Positions 45,454 through 57,830 are shown, counted from the stretch's first letter. The stretch is DNA of 64,000 nucleotides from Actinostola sp. cb2023 (GCA_033675265.1 JAUJYZ010001376.1:604001-668000), one strand, 5' to 3'. Translations and numbers: made by a program. Notes: generated from the letters alone by a model not told the origin.

Positions 45454-45730
45454 TATTATTCTACCCTGTTCTAAAGTTAATGCATGTCTTAATCAGTGTA
45501 GTGTTGTCGGCAATGAATTGTTGTTTCACGTGTATGTTTTACAGCATCTGGATTAACTGCACATTTATTAGTTTCACTGTACTTTGATTAGATCTGTACT
45601 CGTGTTCACTCGAACTGAGTGGTCATAGATGTATGTAGATATTCTATCTACTGTCATAGTACCAATCAGTAGAATGCACATCACATTAGATTGTTGTTTG
45701 TGATGTACTTGCGCATCGTACTTACGTTAC

Positions 45731-45935
45731 ATTCATGCGTCTTTACGTACAGTCATTCGTGCGTCTTTACGTACAGTCATTCGTGCGTCTTTACGTACAG
45801 TCATTCATGCGTCTTTACGTACAGTCATTCATGCGTCTTTACGTACAGTTATTCACGCGTCTTTACGTACAGTCATTCATGCGTCTTTACGTACAGTCAT
45901 TCGTGCGTCTTTACGTACAGTCATTCGTGCGTACA
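45731..45935. repeat. 24-bp minisatellite, about 8.5 copies
   Basis: Unit cattcgtgcgtctttacgta + cagt; period divisible by 3, giving a spurious SHSCVFTY open frame. Confidence 0.95.
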
Positions 45936-46546
45936 TCATTAAATTAATACTTGTTCGTATCGTACTCACATCTCTTCATCTCGCACGTCTTCACCGCACT
46001 GAAAACCATTATCAGTACTTCCTACCACGTGACTTTGTTTTAAACCTAAATATCACCTAAACGGTCGACGACTAAAATACGTATTGTCCAACTTATCTAA
46101 CACTTTTACTATAAATATGCCGAACTATTGATTGTGACCGACTTGCATGGATTTCACATTAATAACTCATTTGATAATCTTCGGTTAAACCAATGGAAAT
46201 ACGGTGGTAGCGTCTAATTGAACCTCAAGATTTTCCTCTTGATAATTCAATAAAAACTAAAAATACAGAGTTTCATATGAATGAAATGAATGGACAATTC
46301 TAACAACTGTAAACGGTACCACTTCCTAATATTCCAATTAAATCATTCACTCCAGTTCTTTAACCTATAAATATGATATTTTTAATCGAGCATCATTTTT
46401 TAAACTAAATATCGTTCGAGATACGAAAACTAATCTCTAATAAAACGTGTTGGGTTTATTTACACCAGTCATTCTTACGTTCCGTACGTGCACTGACGTC
46501 TTATAAAGCGATTTTGTATTTTCTAATTTCATTTTCTCATTTTAAG

Positions 46547-46873
46547 AATCTCGCCAAAGAGATCGAAGACCACAAACCAGTTATCAAGAACTTTGTAGAG
46601 GTCACAGAAGCTCTTGTCCAAAGAGCCCCTCCTGAAGATCGTAAGCACCTTGAACGTGAGGTGAACCATGTGATGGGAGCCTGGGACGACATTAACGACC
46701 AACTGACCGTGAGACAGAAGAAGGAGGAGGAAGTAAAGAAGCAAGTTGAGAAGTACGAGCAAACTAAAGGCGATCTGGCAAACGTCATCCAACAACTCGA
46801 AAAGAAATTTGAAGATCACAAAGCTTTCGCAGACGAACCCCAGAAAATCGAGCAGGAATTACAGGATGTTAAG
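46547..46873 (+). CDS. Exon 39: spectrin repeat
   Basis: 109 codons, phase 0/0. NLAKEIEDHKPVIKNFVEVT, VMGAWDDINDQLTVRQKKEE. The NLxxEIxxHxPVxxN start is typical of rod repeats in spectraplakins. Confidence 0.93.
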
Positions 46874-46879
46874 GTAAGA

Positions 46880-47080
46880 AGCCAACACGCGGTTTTGACC
46901 ATAATCCTTTGCGTTTCTGTACCCCATACAGCCAACACGTGGTTTTGACCATAATCCTTTGCGTTTCTGTACCCTATACAGCCAATACGCGGTTTTGACC
47001 ATAATCCTTTGCGTTTCTGTACCCTATACAGCCAACACGCGGTTTTGACCATAATCCTTTGCGTTTCTGTACCCTACATA
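46880..47080. repeat. 50-bp minisatellite, 4 copies, adjacent to exon 39 donor
   Basis: Unit gccaacacgcggttttgacc...ccctataca; begins within 10 bp of the exon end. Confidence 0.94.
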
Positions 47081-47120
47081 TACCATAAGACTCGTGTCGA
47101 CTAATTGTGTTCAGTGACCA

Positions 47121-47222
47121 CGAGCAATGGTGTCAAGTCGAGGTTGGCGTAATTGCGTATTAGCAATGTATTACGTATTGTGCTGTTACGCCAACCCTAA
47201 CTTGACACCAATGTTTGTGCTC
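47121..47222. repeat. Inverted-repeat hairpin
   Basis: ggtgtcaagtcgaggttggc(gtaa) pairs with ttacgccaaccctaacttga(cacc). Followed directly by a second fold-back. Confidence 0.8.
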
Positions 47223-47238
47223 TTGAAGTAGATTTTAT

Positions 47239-47400
47239 ACAAGCATCAAGAATTCCAGACTTTCTGTACGTGTGCAATGCATTATGAAATTATTATAATG
47301 GGAAAGTGAGCACCAATTCTAGACACAGGGAGCTATGTTTTTGCTCACTTGGTGCTCACTTTTCTTTTGTAATAATCTCACAATGCATTGTGCTGCTTGT
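47239..47400. repeat. Fold-back element, ~60-bp imperfect arms
   Basis: acaagca...tgcaatgcattatgaaatta...gtgagcacca pairs with tggtgctcac...caatgcattg...tgcttgt. Confidence 0.78.
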
Positions 47401-47744
47401 ATTCAAGTGAGATCCAGAGCAGTAACATTTAAATGGCTTCTCTTTGAACCAATCAAAACCCTCGATAAACCGTTTCAAACGTTGGGGAAAACGTGTCAAG
47501 CAATCACTGGTCTTTGTTATACGGTGATTTTACTGTAATGTTTGCCACTTAGAAATCAGCTGTTGTCTGAAATTCTATTCCATTAGACATTACCCAGGGT
47601 CAGTGAAGTTTAATTAATTCTTGTGCAACGTTGTATGAAGTTTCGGGTGGATGAACCCTGTGTTTCACAGGCAGATATACCCCCTTGCGAGCAGAGATGG
47701 TTTTATGATCGTCAGAGCGAGAGTAAATTTACTTCTGGAACCCA

Positions 47745-48330
47745 GGGTAGGGTGGATTTCCTGGACTGCACGAGGGTAGGGTGGTTTTCCTGGACGGCAC
47801 GAGGGTAGGGTGGATTTCCTGGACGGCACGAGGGTAGGGTGGATGGGGTCTGAAGGGTGTCCTGGACTGCACGAGGGTAGGGTGGTTTTCCTGGAAGGCA
47901 CGAGGGTAGGGTGGATTCCCTAGACGGCACGAGGGTAGGGTGGATGGGGTCTGAAGGGTGTCCTGGACTGCACGAGGGTAGGGTGGTTTTCCTGGACGGC
48001 ACGAGGGTAGGGTGGATTTCCTGGACGGCACGAGGGTAGGGTGGATTTCCTGGACGGCACGAGGGTAGGGTGGATGGGGTCTGAAGGGTGTCCTGGACGG
48101 CACGAGAGTAGGGTGGATTTCCTGGACGGCACGAAGGTAGGGTGGATTTCCTGGACGGCACCGAGGGTAGGGTGCATTTCCTGGACGGCACGAGGGTAGG
48201 ATGGATGGGGTCTGAAGGGTGTCCTGGACGGCTCGAGAGTAGGCCGGTGGATTTCCTGGACGGTACGAAGGTAGGGTGGATTTCCTGGACGGCACCGAGG
48301 GTAGGGTGGATTTCCTGGAAGGCACCTGAT
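47745..48330. repeat. 29-bp minisatellite with a longer variant unit
   Basis: Unit ggtagggtggatttcctgga + cggcacgag; every few copies a ggatggggtctgaagggtgt block is inserted, giving a second-order period. Antisense Pro-rich open frames are artefacts. Confidence 0.94.
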
Positions 48331-49884
48331 CCAATGGAACATTTACCAGATGCCTAAAACACTGGCCAAAGTTACAGATATCCAAAGCACCGTACTGACT
48401 CACTAACGACTTCCTGCTGGGCTAATATTAGTGATGAATGGCCAATCTGTGGTTTCGATCGTAGTCTCTATTTATAGACCAGAATACTTCCTCCTGACAA
48501 CGAGAAATGGCTATGAATTTCATACTGTCCTTTTAGATTGCCCAGCCTTTTCCGCTGTCACTATTCAAGATTAAATTTATTCTTAGAAAGTCGAGTATTA
48601 TTTTTGTTACATGATGATATTGTTGGGCAAGGCCGATTTCGGTCACGCTTGAAACAAACCTCCTTGCGTGACATAGCAGGTGGTGAGATAGGTGTGCTTA
48701 CGCTATGGATTATGGATTAGTATGTAACGTGAATTATTTTACTAAAACAATCGAGTAATCACATAAAAATCAATAAAACTTTAAACATTTCTTGTTTTAG
48801 AAAACTGTAAATTCAACTCCTATAGACGAGTTATTTATAAAGTGATTCTATTTTTAGTGTAGGATATGTCTATTGTTAACGCTAATATCAACTATACGGT
48901 GTAATTTGTCGTCTGCTTTGTTAGTTTTGCGTAATTGTGAATCAATAACTGTATTTACCAATGGTTGCTTGTCGCTCAAGAATTACTTTAGACTTGACTG
49001 AATCACTGCGAAGTATCAGTTTATTTTGACATTTTTGAATGAAACTTTGTTCAGTTTGAGATTTGTTTGATATTTCAATGTAGGAACAGTTTAGGTCCGA
49101 ACTAAGCAAACTCCCCTTACAGTGTGTGACTCATGTCTCGAGAATTATCAAAACAGGAATTTATGAAATTACACAACACGGAAACCACTTTTGACAGCTC
49201 TTCGTTCCATAATATTTTTCGATGGAGGGGCTTCAGTGTTTTCCTATAAAACTGTCCTCTTTTATTGCTTCTAGTGTGATGTTTTCGACAGAAATATGAC
49301 TCGGGCCGATACTTTGACAGCCAGTACTTCAAACTTGCCTCTTCGTGCATTGTACAAATAAAGAGAAAATTGCAATTACAACCGCTTAACTCACCCGAGT
49401 TATCTTTTATGACCAAAACGTTGGACCATTGTCGAAGAATTGTTTTTTTTATTTTCAATTTTAATTGTATTTGTACGAAAAGTGTGAGATTGTCTGGTCG
49501 CGTGGCCGTCTTGCGGCCGAGTGGCTGAGATAAGTAATTCATATTGATGTCAATTGAAAACACGAACGAGTCAGAACGCGCGCTCTAACAAACAAAGCGA
49601 CATGACACTATCACCACGGTAAAATGCAGATTGGGTTATGCATGTATAATTAGCAAAACAGGTTTTTCAACAAAAATACAAGCGAAAGGTAGCTTATGTC
49701 GGTCGCTCGTCGCAACGGTTCCAATGGGAAATACTACAAACCATGTAAACTAGGATATTTCTCGATTTGGATCTGCATCAGACATGTTACTAGTTTTTTT
49801 AATGTTTTTGGTAAGCGGTGAACCAAACTGATTAAATGAAACAACCACAGATCGATACTAGACGAAGAATATAGACTTGTTACA

Positions 49885-50529
49885 ATGGAGAGCGATGGGT
49901 TAGAAACAGGAGACGAGGGCTTAGGCAGTGAATGTTCATCTGAAAGTGGTTCGTCGTCTCATCGAGGATTGGAGATTGGCGTATACCCTTCTGCCTGCTC
50001 AATAGATTCTCCTTTGGTTCTCAACTCCAAGTACGGTAGCTCCGTTGAGATTAATAGAAGTGAGGGGACAAGGTCAACATGGAATGGAAAAGTAGACTTA
50101 AAAGGAAGTGTAGTATCACAGAACAAAAACTTCGGTAAAGTCACTAGACAAGAAATGAATTACAGAACTACGAACGTTCGTTGCATCGTGTATGGTGGGC
50201 CTGCCGATGTAGCATCGCGCCGGGAAAATCCTGATTATCTTAGAGAGTCTGTCCCAATGAATGGACACTCAATGCATAGAAAAAGATCTACCAGAGAAAA
50301 AACACGCTATGAGAAAAAACCGAACGGTTCAGGCTGCGATTTTACCGAACCAGAACCATTTAAATACATCAATGTTTGGAGACCTGCTCCCGAGACCGCG
50401 CTGAAAAATGGGATTTCAAGCGAAAACATAAAAACCTCGAACGAGAAGGAAAACTTTGTCAAAGCTATTACTCACTTTGCGTTTACTCCTCGAGTATTTC
50501 CAGGCCATCAATTTATTACTAAAGACAAG
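49885..50529 (+). CDS. Candidate alternative first exon, 215-codon polar leader
   Basis: ATG 49885 to donor acaag/gtaggc at 50530, phase 0. An in-frame TGA lies 48 bases upstream. A possible acceptor (accacag) at about 49850 would read into a TAG within eight codons in phase 0, so a first exon is the better model. Sequence begins MESDGLETGDEGLGSECSSE, Ser/Glu-rich, then basic (MHRKRSTREKTRYEKKPNG). No domain recognised; probably disordered. Spliced to exon 40 it would give a product made mainly of the distal spectrin rod. Confidence 0.6.
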
Positions 50530-51438
50530 GTAGGCGATTTGTATTCTCTCAGTCATGTGGACAGCTCCGTACAATATTACTTTGTTTATATCTATTTTAC
50601 GTCATTTATGAAGCATTGAACTGGCTTTTCGCGCATTTTTCTTCCATTTTTCAGTGATCTATAACTTTGAATATTGCGTTACTCGATGATTAGGCTTATG
50701 AAATGTCTTTTTTTATTTTTCTGTCTTGTTTTGCTGCTTTTCGCACTCAATTTAAAGCGTTTGCAGAAATAAATTGCTGGGAATTATTATGAATTGTTTT
50801 TAGAACGAAGGCATTTGTACCTGCCCCTCACTTTGAGCCTAAATATTGTTCATTACTCACTGTTCTCTTTATATCGATGAATAACTACCGCATATAATCA
50901 TTAAAAAATCCACAAAATATTTTTGCGGCTCATCTGACGACACATCATATCGTGAATAATGGAATTGGAAAGAACAAGAAATAATAAAACTACCAGTTTA
51001 TTATGACATTTGGCTTGATAATAAGAATAATAAGCAATGGCAGACTCTAGAATCGTTCCATTCGAGATATTTCTAAAGACATTTATTTTGTCTACAAAAT
51101 TCGCGATTTTAAATATCAAGATCTCCATAGGCGTTGTTGTTGTTTTAAAGGCTTTTTTTCAGACTAATTTGAATGTCAAAAAAATATATAAATCTTACAG
51201 TGAAGTGATTAATCATTATATTTAATAGGATACGATGTCTAGACAGGCATTGGCTTTTAGCTTAGATTTCATTTATTCATTCATTCATTTATTTATTCTT
51301 TTCCTACATCACACTGAACCCATAATTTGATACTCTGTTCTATTTTGATACTCTGTTTTATTTTCGATTTGTTATTTGTTTTTCATTTAAACCCAGACAA
51401 GTTGGTGCAGAGCGCTCATTTGCCTGTTTGTTTTTCAT

Positions 51439-51732
51439 ATACACCTATTCCAAATATCGCTGTCCGGGCCAAAAGCAACAAGCAACAAGCTGACGACCGC
51501 AAAGGACTTTGGGAATCTCCTAATTAATTTATTTATCCGTGGTATTTGAGAAGTTATCCCTACGGACGTTGAATAGCAATCATTTGGAACTATTCGGCAA
51601 TTTGAAAATGCATGTTGTCAAAATGTCTACGGATGAATAAATGAATAAGGAGAAAGTCCCAAAGTCCTTTGCGGTCGTCAGCTTGTTGCTTGTTGCTTTC
51701 AGCCCGGACAACGATTTTTGGAATAGGTGTAT
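51439..51732. repeat. MITE-like fold-back, 294 bp with ~75-bp TIRs
   Basis: atacacctattccaaatatc...aaaggactttggga at left and its complement tcccaaagtcctttgcggtc...gaataggtgtat at right. Confidence 0.88.
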
Positions 51733-52015
51733 CTTCAACATGGCCATCGCAACTAAATTCTACAAAGAAAACAAATACCTAAAAAACACCGTCGTAATGA
51801 GCGGGGATTTATTAACCTAACGCTTACTTTCAATGGTTTATTATTTCCCCTCGCATCAAAAGCACGAGAAATGATTTCACCCGAGGAGAAATATAATCAT
51901 TTGAATACAAGTTATTCTACTATTGCCCTTGAGAGTAAGTGAACAACCTTGATGTATTTTCCAGATAGTCCATATGTTGCTAGGTAACGGTTGTTCTAGG
52001 TAAAAATTAGTGATT

Positions 52016-52240
52016 CAATGGGCTTCTGTCACGTGATATTTTAAATTTTCACGGAAGACCAGCAAAAATACCATAACTGGAAAGAGCATGCTAAAGTTAG
52101 TAAAAGTGGAAAGTTTGAAGGGAAGTAAGTAAATAGGGCAATAGTTACAGGCATTCAAACTTTGCCGTTTTTGTATGGAAATGTATGTTGGAGGGCAAAG
52201 CGAAAAGAAATATCACGTGACAGGTGACACAAGCCCATTG
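52016..52240. repeat. MITE-like element with caatgggctt ... aagcccattg ends
   Basis: Left arm caatgggcttctgtcacgtg(atattt), right arm aaatatcacgtgacagg...aagcccattg; ~225 bp, no open frame. Confidence 0.82.
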
Positions 52241-52535
52241 TCTTAGATTGTCCCATTAACCAAAATGCAGGGGGTCTTCAATCTCGATATCCTTATTTAC
52301 ACTAATAGTTGCTGTACAGCACTTATTCCTTTCCCCCCTCCCCCTGGGGAAAATGTAAACAATTTTTTTCGATCAGCCATAATATAATTGCTACCCATTC
52401 CATACCCTATACCCCCCCCCCCCCCCACCCCACCCACCCTCCCCCTCCCCACCGACGTGAGTTGCTGTATTCCATGTATTCCCCCGGAACAGTGAACGTT
52501 GGATAAGTTGATAAAAACTACTTTTCTTTAATCAG

Positions 52536-52856
52536 GCTTTGGAGAAAGACCTTGTACGATGTGTCAAAACGGCACAAGATGCCGGCGAGGAAGTGGCATC
52601 CCTCGACAGCCCCGATGCTGCCACGGCAGGAGTACGGGATCAACTCAAGGCACTCAACGACCGGGTATCCAAAATCAAAGTAAAGATCGAAGCATACACT
52701 GAACATTATCACGACCATCTTCAACAAGCTTTAGAATTCCAACAAGCTGTGAGAAATCTGTTGGACAAAATAGCGGCGCGTAAAGCTAAGCTTGATAAAG
52801 AGAAGATCGACACCAAAGACAAGGCTGCCATTTTAGCGAGAATTGCCGAACTGGAG
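52536..52856 (+). CDS. Exon 40: spectrin repeat
   Basis: 107 codons, phase 0/0. ALEKDLVRCVKTAQDAGEEV, LKALNDRVSKIKVKIEAYTE, LEFQQAVRNLLDKIAARKAK. Confidence 0.92.
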
Positions 52857-52933
52857 GTTAGTATTAGCTCATCTTGTTACCATAGCAACACATGTGAGGT
52901 ATTTGGAACCTTAATTTTATTTGTTGCTTTTAG

Positions 52934-53031
52934 AATCTTCACCATGAAATGGAAGAGAATCGACCACTTCTCACGTCGGCTACCGTGACAGGGGAGTGGC
53001 TGATTAGAAATGCACAAAAGTCAAACGTAAC
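52934..53031 (+). CDS. Exon 41: spectrin repeat, helix B
   Basis: 98 nt, phase 0 in, two bases over. NLHHEMEENRPLLTSATVTG then EWLIRNAQKSNV. Intron upstream 77 bp. Confidence 0.9.
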
Positions 53032-53210
53032 GTAAGTATTGATGTACAGTTGTCACGCACTGGTTGACTGTACCTGTGACGCACCATCCCTTAGTCTGTC
53101 ACACAACAGACTTGTCTGTAACGCACTATTGTCACACAACTCTGTCACGCACTATCCCTTTGTCAATGTTTATCACACTCGATTTATGAACACATTTTGC
53201 ATCCCTTTAG

Positions 53211-53502
53211 TCTGCCAGACGGACGCCTGGAAAATGAAGTTGTTCCAGCAGAAGTCGCCGAAACTCTCAACAAGGTCAAGAAAGATTTCCATGACTTAGA
53301 AGGAGCCATCAGAGAACAAAAGAAGTACTTGACAGGGTTGACGCTAGAAGAGGTTAAACCAATGGCAGTAGAGTATGATCGTATCCAGGATGTTATGAAA
53401 CAGTTCTCTGGTTGGCTGAGAACCGTAGAAGATTCGCTTGAACGAGTGAGGCCCTACACTTGCGATTTATTGAAGCTAAAGGAAGACGAAATTACACATA
53501 TG
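53211..53502 (+). CDS. Exon 42: spectrin repeat, helix C and next helix A
   Basis: 292 nt (1 + 291). LNKVKKDFHDLEGAIREQKK, VMKQFSGWLRTVEDSLERVR. Donor tatg/gtaagt. Confidence 0.92.
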
Positions 53503-53647
53503 GTAAGTGGGATGACTAAGTAGCAATTGGGGGGGGGGGGGGGGGGTTGTTATATTGAGGTATTGCTCACTCCTGTCCTGTGCAGGTAGTCCCATCCAAT
53601 AGTCGCAACTGTGTTCCGTAATCATCTCTATAACTAATTGTATTTAG

Positions 53648-54301
53648 GCAATGAGGACAGACGTACGATATCACCAGCCAACGTACGAATATATCGACAA
53701 AGATGCCAACATACTGCTCGACACCGAGCCTGATTCCCCAGTCAGGCGAGACGTGGAGGAGTCGTTCAACGACATCAAACCACGATGGGAGAAAGTCAAC
53801 GAAACAATTGCCAAAAGACACGAACAAATCAACGAACTTATCCCTCTTGCGCGGAAATTGCACGATGCGATGCAAAATGTCGACGGCGTTGTACACAGAG
53901 CGGAAACTCAACTGCGATCTCTTGACGGGGTTCCTGTGTCTTGTGAGCAATCTAAGCAGGAACTACCCAACATCAAAGGCGTTCTCCTGGTTCTTGATAG
54001 AAGAATGCGTGATGTCAATAGAATGAACACCCTTGCCGACGATCTGGCTTGTAAGCTAGCAGAAATGAACGGCGATCCACAAGATGTCCGTCAGCTTCAG
54101 AAAGATGCGAACGAGCGTTATGAGAAAGTGAAACGAGAGTTAGAAAACAAGCGCGATGCTATCGAGAACAACAACATTGACAAATTCTTGAAGGCGCTCA
54201 AAGACAAGTCAAAGGAAATCGAGAACGTGGATCAGCAGATCGCAGACGAGCCTTTAAGTGACGATCCACAAGAACTCAACAAGAAACTAGATGAACTGAA
54301 G
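53648..54301 (+). CDS. Exon 43: two spectrin repeats in one exon
   Basis: 218 codons, phase 0/0, about twice the usual exon size. VEESFNDIKPRWEKVNETIA and LQKDANERYEKVKRELENKR are two helix-C segments about 118 residues apart, consistent with loss of an intron between two repeats. A CTTC microsatellite follows in the intron. Confidence 0.93.
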
Positions 54302-54369
54302 GTACATAGGCGATACATTTATTGTACTTATTTGATCGATATAATGATCATGATGATGACGATGGCAGT

Positions 54370-55112
54370 GATGAAATCTGTTCCTTCCTTTCTCTCTTCC
54401 TTCCTTCCTCTCTTCCTTCCTTTCTTCCTCTCTTCCTTCCTTCCTCTCTTCCTTCCTTCCTTCCTTCCTTCCTCTCTTCCTTCTTCCTCTCTTCCTTCCT
54501 TCCTCTCTTCCTTCCTTCCTTCCTCTCTTCCTTCCTTCCTCTCTTCCTTCCTTCCTCTCTTCCTTCCTACCTCTCTTCCTTCCTCCTCTCTTCCTTCTCT
54601 TCCTCTCCTTCCTTCCTCCTCTCTCCTTCCTCCTTCCTCTCTTCCTTCCTTCCTCTCTTCCTTCCTTCCTCTCTTCCTTCCTTCCTCTCTTCCTTCCTTC
54701 CTCTCTTCCTTCCTTCCTCTCTTCCTTCCTTCCTCTCTTCCTTCCTTCCTCTCTTCCTTCCTTCCTCCTTCCTTCCTTCCTTCCTCTCTTCCTTCCTTCC
54801 TCCTTCCTTCCTCCCTTCCTTCCTTCCTTCCCTTCCTTCCTTCCTTCCTTCCTTCCTTCCTTCCTTCCTTCCTCCCTTCCTTCCTTTCTCTCTTCCTTCC
54901 TTTCTCTCTTCCTTCATTCCTCTCTTCCTTCCTACCTCTCTTCCTTCCTTCCTCTCTTCCTTCCTTCCTCTCTTCCTTCCTTTCTCTCTTCCTTCCTTCC
55001 TCTCTTCCTTCCTTTCTCTCTTCCTTCCTACCTCTCTTCCTTCCTCCTCCCTCCCTCCCTCCCTCCCTCCCTCCCTCCCTCCCTCCCTCCATCCCTCCCT
55101 TCCTCCCTTTTT
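54370..55112. repeat. CTTCCTTCCTCT microsatellite, ~740 bp
   Basis: Homopyrimidine tract between exons 43 and 44, ending in (ctcc)n. Open in several frames on both strands; not coding. Such tracts can form triplex DNA. Confidence 0.96.
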
Positions 55113-55169
55113 GTTAGTTATTGTTATTGTGTTATCCACCTTTCATTTCTGACAATGATATTCTTACAG

Positions 55170-55289
55170 GCTTTACAGATAGAACTCTATCAGATCAAGC
55201 CAATGCTTGGATCTCTACAGCAGGCTGGATCAGCACTGATACAGAAAAACTCTGACGACGAAAAAACTGTTAAAGAGCTCACCAATAAG
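55170..55289 (+). CDS. Exon 44: spectrin repeat, helix B
   Basis: 40 codons, phase 0/0. ALQIELYQIKPMLGSLQQAG then KTVKELTNK. Confidence 0.88.
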
Positions 55290-55441
55290 GTACTAGAAAC
55301 CTCTCTTATACTACCATCGATAATGTCTGGATAAGGGAGGAAGTTTATTCCGCTAGGCATTCTAACTTAATTTCTATTATGAACTTCAGAGTGACTGACT
55401 TGCATGGGATTATGTTAAAGCTTAGTTTTTCTCTCTCTCAG

Positions 55442-55654
55442 ATCCAGACCGTGACAGACGAGTACGTGACAGTGGAAGATAAATTGCGTGACAAGATAGC
55501 AGCATTACAATCTGCATTGTACAAGCAGCAAGACTTTAACAAAACGATAGAAGACTTCGACAGGTGGTTGACTCAGACGGAGGAGAAGGTTAAATCGCAA
55601 ATGATGCTGTCTATCAAACCTGTACTCATCAAGAAACAGAACAAAGAACAACAG
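55442..55654 (+). CDS. Exon 45: spectrin repeat, helix C/A
   Basis: 71 codons, phase 0/0. IQTVTDEYVTVEDKLRDKIA, FNKTIEDFDRWLTQTEEKVK. Followed by 2.1 kb of GGT/GTT-rich minisatellite. Confidence 0.92.
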
Positions 55655-55689
55655 GTAAATACTGTGGCTTATTAACCCTATTTACTACG

Positions 55690-57830
55690 AACGCGATTCG
55701 AAACAAGTGTGATGGCGATGATGATGGTGTTGGTGGTAGTGTTGTTAATGGTGATGGGCGGTGGTGGTAGTAGTGTTGTTGTTGTTGTTGTTGGTGGTGG
55801 TGATGATGATGATGGTGTTGGTGGTAGTGTTGTTAATGGTGATGGGCGGTGGTGGTAGTAGTGTTGTTGTTGTTTGTGGTGGTGATGATTGATGGTGTTG
55901 GTGGTGTGTGATGGTGATGGGCGGTGGTGTAGTGGTGTTGTAGTGTGGTGTTAATGGTGATGGGTTGGTGGGTGTTGTATGGTATGGGCGTGTGGTGTTG
56001 TTGTTGTTGTTGGTGGTGGTGATGATGGTGTTGGTGGTAGTGTTGTTAATGGTGATGGGCGGTGGTGGTAGTAGTGTTGTTGTTGTTGTTGTTTGTGGTG
56101 GTGGTGGTGATGATGGTGTTGGTGGTAGTGTTGTTAATGGTGATGGGCGGTGGTGGTAGTAGTGTTGTTGTTGTTGGTTGTGATGATGGTGTTGGTGGTA
56201 GTGTTGTTAATGGTGATGGGCGGTGGTGGTAGTAGTGTGTTTGTTAATGGTGGTGATGGATGGGTGGTGGTAGTGTTGTATGGTGATGGGCGGTGGTGGT
56301 AGTAGTGTTGTTGTTGGTGGTGGTGATGATGATGGTGTTGGTGGTAGTGTTGTTAATGGTGATGGGCGGTGGTGGTGGTAGTAGTAGTGTTGTTGTTGTT
56401 GGTGGTGGTGATGATGATGGTGTTGGTGGTAGTGTTGTTAATGGTGATGGGCGGTGGTGGTGGTAGTAGTGTTGTTGTTTGTTGGTGGTGGTGATGATGA
56501 TGGTGTTGGTGGTAGTGTTGTTAATGGTGATGGGCGGTGGTGGTAGTAGTGTTGTTGTTGTTGGTGGTGGTGATGATGATGGTGTTGGTGGTAGTGTTGT
56601 TAATGGTGATGGGCGGTGGTGGTAGTAGTGTTGTTGTTGTTGGTGGTGGTGATGATGATGGTGTTGGTGGTAGTGTTGTTAATGGTGATGGGCGGTGGTG
56701 GTGGTAGTGTAGTGTTGTTGTTGTTGGTGGTGGTGATGATGGTGTTGGTGGTAGTGTTGTTAATGGTGATGGGCGGTGGTGGTAGTAGTGTGTTGTTGTT
56801 GTTGTTGTTGGTGGTGGTGGTGATGATGGTGTTGGTGGTAGTGTTGTTAATGGTGATGGGCGGTGGTGGTAGTAGTGTTGTTGTTGTTGTTGGTGGTGAT
56901 GATGATGGTGTTGGTGGTAGTGTTGTTAATGGTGATGGGCGGTGGTGGTAGTAGTGTTGTTGTTGTTGTTGGTGGTGGTGGTGATGATGGTGTTGGTGGT
57001 AGTGTTGTTAATGGTGATGGGCGGTGGTGGTAGTAGTGTTGTTGTTGTTGGTGGTGGTGATGATGATGGTGTTGGTGGTAGTGTTGTTAATGGTGATGGG
57101 CGGTGGTGGTGGTAGTAGTGTTGTTGTTGTTGGTGGTGGTGATGATGATGGTGTTGGTGGTAGTGTTGTTAATGGTGATGGGCGGTGGTGGTAGTAGTGT
57201 TGTTGTTGTTGTTGTTGGTGGTGTGTGATGATGGTGTTGGTGGTAGTGTTGTTAATGGTGATGGGCGGTGGTGTAGTAGTGTTGTTGTTGTTGTTGTTGG
57301 TGGTGGTGATGATGGTGTTGGTGGTAGTGTTGTTAATGGTGATGGGCGGTGGTGGTAGTAGTGTTGTTGTTGTTGTTGGTGGTGGTGGTGATGATGGTGT
57401 TGGTGGTAGTGTTGTTAATGGTGATGGGCGGTGGTGGTAGTAGTGTTGTTGTTGTTGGTGGTGGTGGTGGTGATGATGGTGTTGGTGGTAGTGTTGTTAA
57501 TGGTGATGGTGGTGGTAGTAGTGTTGTTGTTGTTGTGGTGGTTGATGATGTGTTGGTGGTAGTGTTGTTAATGGTGATGGGCGGTGGTGGAGTGTTGTTG
57601 TTGTGGTGGTGGTGTGATGATGATGGTGTTGGTGGTGGTGTTGATGATGTGGTTAGTGATGTTGTTGTTGTGGTGGTGGTGATGATGGACGTTGGTGGTT
57701 GTAATGTTGGTACTGGTGGTGATGTTTATGATGGGCGGTAGTGGTGGTAATGATGGTGATGGTGGCGATGATGATGGGCGGTGGTGCTTGTAATGAACAT
57801 CGTGATGGTGATGAAGGTGGGGGATCGCCG
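55690..57830. repeat. Complex GGT/GTT/GAT minisatellite, ~2.1 kb
   Basis: Units of about 60-75 bp built on gatggtgttggtggtagtgt + tgttaatggtgatgggcggt, with variable (gtt)n and (ggt)n blocks. Fills nearly the whole intron 45. Val/Gly-rich open frames are artefacts. Confidence 0.95.

Larger units (their letters stand above)
45020..46546. other. Intron 38: MITE-like element and minisatellite
   Basis: Holds 45344-45453 and 45731-45935 elements; the rest is AT-rich without gene signals. Confidence 0.7.
46874..52535. other. Intron 39 (5.7 kb) with candidate alternative first exon and several mobile-element remnants
   Basis: 50-bp and 29-bp minisatellites, four inverted-repeat elements, a candidate first exon (49885-50529), and a C-rich tract near 52410-52450. 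The 48400-49880 and 50530-51430 stretches show nothing else I can support. Confidence 0.65.

Noticed and set aside
49117..49563. 148-codon minus-strand open frame
   Set aside because: No recognisable domain, no splice context, no neighbouring minus-strand exons.
54322..55152. Long Ser/Phe/Leu and antisense Arg/Glu/Gly open frames
   Set aside because: CTTC microsatellite between exons 43 and 44; the + frame is an extension past the exon 43 donor.
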